9,046 nucleotides of DNA from Actinomycetes bacterium. GTDB lineage: Bacteria > Actinomycetota > Acidimicrobiia > Spongiisociales > UBA4744. The stretch lies in contig JAHEDM010000077.1 of NCBI GenBank assembly GCA_024641205.1, positions 1 through 9,046 on the forward strand. Direction: 5' to 3'. Every line of letters begins with the position of its first letter. The stretch's first letter is position 1. The notes under the pieces are model-generated. The model made no database searches, was not told where the DNA came from, and saw only the letters and a program-made list of their open reading frames with translations. Of this stretch, positions 5,309 to 9,046 are shown in pieces. Both the position numbers and the translations under genes were made by a program.

Positions 5309-6169
5309 ATGAGGCGGAAACAAAATCACCGAATTAGAGGGGCGCTCACGGTCATCCGAGCATCGACGACTCGCAATCGAGCCATGCGCCGCTTTTCTGC
5401 TCTGGTTCTGGTTGCAATGCTGATCGGAGTTGTTCCGGTGTTGGCGGCAACGGTCGACATCACCATTCCTGTTGAGACCGTTATCAAAGGCGCTGAAGGC
5501 TCTCAGCATGTTCTCGACACGGTCGACGTGCCGACGGAAAGTCAGGGAGAGGTGTGTCGGGTCACGGCCGTGGCTCGCAACCAGGACTCTGAACACCCGG
5601 ATTCCGACCTTCTCATCAGCTCAACGACTGATGTTGAGATTCTCGACGTGGAGAACACGGCTTTCGGGACGGTGTTTTCGGGCGGGGAGATCACCCTGGG
5701 CGAAACGATCACGGTGACCTTGACCCTGGGCGCAGATCGGGTCTTTTCGGCCGGGCTCGATGTGGAGATCGACTGCCCGCCGTTCAACCCGACGACCACC
5801 ACGACAACGGCCGGATCTTCGTCATCTTCAATCGTTGGCGGCTCGTCTTTGACTGGTGTCTCGGGGGATACAACGGACACGTCCAACAACCCGGGCGGCG
5901 GGACGGATGTATCTGCTGCCGGGGAGACCACGACCACCGGGAGATCGGACGTTCTCGGCACATCCATAACGGCTCCCGGATCGTCCGTGGCAGGCAGCAG
6001 TGAAACGCTGCCATTCACCGGGATCGCGGACGGCAATATGGGAGGCGTAGCCTTCGCCCTGGTCGCGCTGGGCGGACTCCTTGTGCTCGCCATCCGTCGC
6101 CGCGAACCAGACGTGATCGTGGCTCAGGAATGGCAGCAACGCGTCGATTTCTACGACATCGATTTCTGA
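5309..6169 (+). CDS. Secreted LPFTG-motif (sortase-type) surface protein of unknown function
   Basis: 286 residues. A basic N-region of about 28 residues is followed by a hydrophobic segment (FSALVLVAMLIGVVPVLA) with a likely signal-peptidase site near residue 46. The mature domain (about 47-158) is beta-rich with only two cysteines, Cys83 and Cys156, which could form a disulfide. Next comes a Thr/Ser/Gly linker (about 161-231, including six Thr in a row), typical of wall-spanning stalks. LPFTG is at 234-238, followed by a membrane segment (about 246-262) and the RRRE stop-transfer. A further cytoplasmic tail of about 20 residues, rich in acidic and aromatic residues and ending DFYDIDF, is longer than the usual few basic residues. 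No sortase gene is in the window. A shorter start at 5384 gives a more classical signal peptide but lacks an SD. Ligand or role cannot be told from sequence. Confidence 0.88.
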   Translation: MRRKQNHRIRGALTVIRASTTRNRAMRRFSALVLVAMLIGVVPVLAATVDITIPVETVIKGAEGSQHVLDTVDVPTESQGEVCRVTAVARNQDSEHPDSDLLISSTTDVEILDVENTAFGTVFSGGEITLGETITVTLTLGADRVFSAGLDVEIDCPPFNPTTTTTTAGSSSSSIVGGSSLTGVSGDTTDTSNNPGGGTDVSAAGETTTTGRSDVLGTSITAPGSSVAGSSETLPFTGIADGNMGGVAFALVALGGLLVLAIRRREPDVIVAQEWQQRVDFYDIDF

Positions 6170-6197
6170 ATCTGGAATCCCGGCCCAAGGTGCTGAT

Positions 6198-6246
6198 AGC
6201 GGTAGGCTCCCTGGCCTGCAATTGTCCTGATTGGATGGAACCGCTG
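6198..6246 (+). promoter_or_regulatory. valS leader: complementary arms and a T-box-like 9-mer (tentative)
   Basis: AGCGGT (6198-6203) is the exact complement of ACCGCT (6240-6245), with a small AGGC/GCCT hairpin possible in between (6204-6217). The right arm sits in TGGAACCGC (6236-6244), which matches the T-box core TGGNACCGC. However, the 91-nt gap between genes is short for a stem I, no clear terminator or SD-sequestering stem is seen, and the variable base A does not fit the A73 expected of tRNA-Val. A TANNNT box, TAGGCT at 6203-6208, is another possible element. Regulation here is unproven. Confidence 0.2.
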
Positions 6247-6260
6247 TGGGCGAACATGCG

Positions 6261-8861
6261 ATGAACGAAACCTACGATCCGCAATCAGTTGAGGCAGATT
6301 GGTACGACGTGTGGGAGAAGGCCGGGGTCTTCCGGCCCGAACACAACCCCGACGGCGAGCCTTTCTGTATGGTGATTCCGCCGCCCAATGTGACGGGTTC
6401 TCTCCACATGGGGCATGCCCTCAACCACACGATCCATGACGTCATCGTGCGTAGGAAGCGGATGCAAGGAGCGGCCGCTCTGTGGCTTCCGGGCACCGAT
6501 CACGCCGGGATCGCCACCCAGAACGTAGTCGAGCGGGATTTGGCCAGTCGGGGAACCGATCGGCACGAGATGGGTCGACCGGCATTCATCGAAGCGGTGT
6601 GGCGGTGGAAGGAGCAGTACGGCGATCGGATCAGCCTGCAGATGCGCAAGCTCGGCGATTCGGTCGACTGGTCTCGCGAGCGGTTCACTCTCGACGATGG
6701 GCTTAGCAAAGCCGTGCGGGAGGTTTTCGTCCGCCTTTACGACGATGGCCTGATCTACCGGGGCAACCGCATCATCAACTGGTGTCCGCGTTGTGAGACC
6801 GCCATCGCCGAAATCGAAGTCGAGTATGAAGATGACATTGGTGAACTCGTCCATATCACCTACCCGTTCGTCGACGGCGCGGGGGGAGTCACGGTGGCGA
6901 CCACCCGGGCCGAAACCATGCTGGGGGACACCGCAGTGGCCGTCCACCCGGACGACGAACGCTACCGGGACCTGGTGGGGCGGTCGGTGAGGCTGCCGCT
7001 TGTCAACCGAGAGATTCCGATCGTCGCAGACGCGGCCGTTGATCCGGTATTTGGCACCGGCGCCGTGAAGGTGACACCCGCCCATGACCCGACCGACTTC
7101 GAGATCGGTGAACGGCACGGTCTGGAAGCAGTGAAGATCTTCGACGAACGGGCGATCGTCACTCGCCAAGGTGGAGATTTCGCCGGTATGGACCGATTCG
7201 AAGCTCGAGAGGCCGTGAAACACGCGCTTCGCAAGGGCGGGTACCTGGACCGTATTGAGGAGCATCATCACAGCGTCGGGCATTGCTATCGCTGCGGGAC
7301 GGTCGTGGAACCGTTTCTGTCCCTGCAGTGGTTCGTCGCCGTCAAGGACCTCACCACACCGGCCATTGAGGCCGTTCGGGACGGACGAACCAGCTTCATT
7401 CCTCAGCGATGGGAGAAGAACTACTTCCACTGGATGGAGAATCTGCGCGACTGGTGCATCAGCCGTCAGATCTGGTGGGGCCATCGCATCCCCGCCTGGT
7501 ATTGCGAGGACTGCGGCGCAACTACCGTTGCCCGGGAGGACCCCGATTCCTGTTCAGCGTGCGGAGGAGCGGCACTTCGCCAGGACGAAGACGTCTTGGA
7601 CACCTGGTTCTCGTCGGCCCTCTGGCCGTTCTCTACCCTCGGGTGGCCCGACCGTACCGACGATCTCGACCGCTTTTACCCGAATGCGGTCCTCATCACC
7701 GGCTTCGACATCATCTACTTCTGGGTGGCCAGGATGATGCAAATGGGCCTGTATTTCATGGACGAGGCTCCCTTCGCCGACACCGTCATCCACGGCCTGG
7801 TGCGCGACGCCTCCGGCCGGAAGATGTCCAAGTCCATCGGCAACGCCATCGATCCCCTCGACGTGATCGACGAACACGGTGCCGACCCTCTCCGGCTGGC
7901 GCTCATTCAGGCAGCCGCGCCCGGCCACGACGTTCCGTTCGATATCGAATGGGTCGTCGGGGCTCGCAAGTTTGGCAACAAGATCTGGAACTCCATTCGT
8001 TTTGCTCTCCATCACCTCGATCCACGATCCGTTCCGGTCGACGGTGGCTACCCCGAGGACCCAGGGCCAATCGATCGGTGGATTCTGCACCGGCTCGCCG
8101 GTGTGACCAAACGTTTCGATGAGTTGTGCGATCTCTACCGCTTTTCCGATGCCTACGGATTGCTGTATAACTTCGCCTGGTCGGAGGTTTTTGACTGGTA
8201 CCTGGAGATGGCCAAGGCACCGCTTCGCAACCCGGCTGCCGCATCCGCTACCCGGGCGACGCTTGGCACGGTTCTCCGTGATCTGCTCAAGCTGTTCCAT
8301 CCGGCGATCCCGTTTCTCACCGAAGAACTCTGGAGCATTCTGGTCGGCACCGACCTGCTGGCGGGGTCTCGCTGGCCCGATCCGCCCGATCCCGGAGCGG
8401 TTGCAGGTGTCGAATCTCTTCAGGAATTGGTAACCGGGATCCGCCGTTTCAAAGCCGAGCACGGGCTCGCTCCTCGGGCGCCGTTGACGGTAACCGTGCT
8501 CGATCCGGACGGGTTGGCAGAGCCCTGGTGGAGCGAGCAGCTCGAGGCGCTTGCCGCCGCTCGGCCGCAATTCGCTGCTTCCGCACCCGCCGCCACCGGT
8601 TTCACCAGGATCCTGGCCGGGTCGTTGGAGGGCTATGTGAAGCTGGCGGGTCTGATCGACGTCGGAGCTGAACGGGCCCGACTGGAGAGGCGATTGGAAG
8701 CCGTCCTGGGCGATCTGTCCCAGGCAAGGCGCAAACTAGCCAACGGATCATTCCTGGAGAAGGCACCCGTTGAAGTGGTTGCAAGGGAACAAGCCAAGGC
8801 TGATGAGCTGACGGGGTTGGTCGACAAGCTCGAGGCCCAATTGACGGAGCTGGGCGAGTGA
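6261..8861 (+). CDS. valS: Valine--tRNA ligase (class I aminoacyl-tRNA synthetase)
   Basis: Charges tRNA-Val with valine using ATP and edits mischarged threonine. From ATG 6261 it is 866 residues, normal for the family. The Rossmann catalytic core has PPPNVTGSLHMGH (HIGH motif at 49-52) and KMSKS at 521-525. The CP1 editing domain between them has TTRAETMLGDTAVAVHP (from about 214) and GTGAVKVTPAHDPTDFEIG (from about 265). Likely zinc pairs are C175-x2-C178 with C342-x2-C345, and C415-x2-C418 with C431-x2-C434. The C-terminal coiled-coil arm is at about 800-866. The start was chosen because MNETYDPQSVEADWY aligns with the usual ValRS N-terminus. GTG 6246, with GGATGGA 6 nt upstream, and TTG 6231 are in-frame alternatives adding 5 or 10 residues. 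folC follows after a single base. Confidence 0.97.
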   Translation: MNETYDPQSVEADWYDVWEKAGVFRPEHNPDGEPFCMVIPPPNVTGSLHMGHALNHTIHDVIVRRKRMQGAAALWLPGTDHAGIATQNVVERDLASRGTDRHEMGRPAFIEAVWRWKEQYGDRISLQMRKLGDSVDWSRERFTLDDGLSKAVREVFVRLYDDGLIYRGNRIINWCPRCETAIAEIEVEYEDDIGELVHITYPFVDGAGGVTVATTRAETMLGDTAVAVHPDDERYRDLVGRSVRLPLVNREIPIVADAAVDPVFGTGAVKVTPAHDPTDFEIGERHGLEAVKIFDERAIVTRQGGDFAGMDRFEAREAVKHALRKGGYLDRIEEHHHSVGHCYRCGTVVEPFLSLQWFVAVKDLTTPAIEAVRDGRTSFIPQRWEKNYFHWMENLRDWCISRQIWWGHRIPAWYCEDCGATTVAREDPDSCSACGGAALRQDEDVLDTWFSSALWPFSTLGWPDRTDDLDRFYPNAVLITGFDIIYFWVARMMQMGLYFMDEAPFADTVIHGLVRDASGRKMSKSIGNAIDPLDVIDEHGADPLRLALIQAAAPGHDVPFDIEWVVGARKFGNKIWNSIRFALHHLDPRSVPVDGGYPEDPGPIDRWILHRLAGVTKRFDELCDLYRFSDAYGLLYNFAWSEVFDWYLEMAKAPLRNPAAASATRATLGTVLRDLLKLFHPAIPFLTEELWSILVGTDLLAGSRWPDPPDPGAVAGVESLQELVTGIRRFKAEHGLAPRAPLTVTVLDPDGLAEPWWSEQLEALAAARPQFAASAPAATGFTRILAGSLEGYVKLAGLIDVGAERARLERRLEAVLGDLSQARRKLANGSFLEKAPVEVVAREQAKADELTGLVDKLEAQLTELGE

Positions 8862-8862
8862 G

Positions 8863-9046
8863 ATGAAAGCCCTCAAGACGTACGAAGACGCTGTCGCTTT
8901 CCTCGATGGTCACATCGACCTCGGATTCAAACCGGGCCTCGAGCGGATCGGGGAGTTGTTCGAAATGCTCGCCAACCCTCATGAGGCGTACCCGATCATC
9001 CACATCACGGGCAGCAACGGGAAGACTTCGACCGCCCGAATCGCCA
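8863..9046 (+). CDS. folC: Folylpolyglutamate synthase / dihydrofolate synthase, N-terminal part (runs off window)
   Basis: Adds glutamate to dihydropteroate and/or to folates with ATP. Only the first 61 residues are visible, and the frame is open to the last base. The opening (TYEDAVAFLDGHIDLGFKPGLERIGELFEMLANP) matches the family's N-terminal helices and the Omega-loop lead-in. HITGSNGKTSTARI (from residue 47) contains the Mur-ligase-type P-loop GSNGKTS at 50-56; the more usual form is GTNGK(G/T)S. The ATG lies one base after the valS stop, so the two are almost certainly co-transcribed and translated by reinitiation or coupling. The valS-folC order is common in bacteria. Confidence 0.93.
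   Translation, partial: MKALKTYEDAVAFLDGHIDLGFKPGLERIGELFEMLANPHEAYPIIHITGSNGKTSTARIA

Noticed and set aside
5309..5717. Overlapping alternative-frame frames inside the LPFTG gene
   Set aside because: The signal peptide, linker, LPFTG and membrane segment all sit in one frame. The others are low-complexity shadows.
6285..8570. Long minus-strand frames (399 and 338 codons) opposite valS
   Set aside because: They are shadows of valS, with no recognisable domains and no start signals.

Overview
The window looks like chromosomal core DNA from a GC-rich actinobacterium. The evidence is the GC-rich coding sequence with GTG and TTG starts, the rph-rdgB pair, the tig-clpP-clpX order, ATGA/GTGA overlaps, a ClpP that resembles mycobacterial ClpP2, and an LPFTG-type surface protein with a Thr/Ser linker. 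The overall style suggests a deep-branching class such as Acidimicrobiia, but that is inference and not proven by the sequence. I see no phage, transposon, plasmid, CRISPR or rRNA signal.

Layout. (1) Bases 1-959 hold the 3' half of rph (RNase PH), which overlaps rdgB (XTP/dITP diphosphatase) by 4 nt, both on +. (2) Bases 960-1805 are a divergent tRNA region. tRNA-Lys(CTT) and tRNA-Leu(TAG) lie on the minus strand and converge on rdgB across a tandem pair of tight hairpins. tRNA-Pro(TGG), Gly(TCC), Arg(TCT) and His(GTG) lie on the plus strand behind a candidate promoter. (3) Bases 1852-5098 are the protein-quality-control operon: tig (trigger factor, TTG start 47 nt after tRNA-His), clpP (4-nt overlap) and clpX (2-nt gap, strong SD). 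(4) Bases 5099-6169 hold a possible very small Cys/His-rich basic protein, followed 12 nt later by a secreted LPFTG-anchored protein of unknown function. (5) Bases 6261-8861 are valS, followed after 1 nt by the start of folC, which runs off the window.

The parts fit together as housekeeping functions. Trigger factor catches nascent chains at the ribosome, and ClpXP degrades what cannot be folded. RdgB cleans the nucleotide pool. RNase PH trims the 3' ends of tRNAs. ValRS charges tRNA-Val, and FolC makes polyglutamylated folates. Five of the six tRNA genes lack an encoded CCA, so they depend on 3' trimming and CCA addition.

Most of the window is ordinary core genome. The parts worth a second look are the Cys/His-rich mini-ORF after clpX, the sortase-type protein with an unusually long cytoplasmic tail, the single ClpP2-like clpP where actinobacteria usually carry two, the hairpins between the tRNA genes, and the run of tRNA genes straight into tig. 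I do not see a convincing undescribed multi-gene system.
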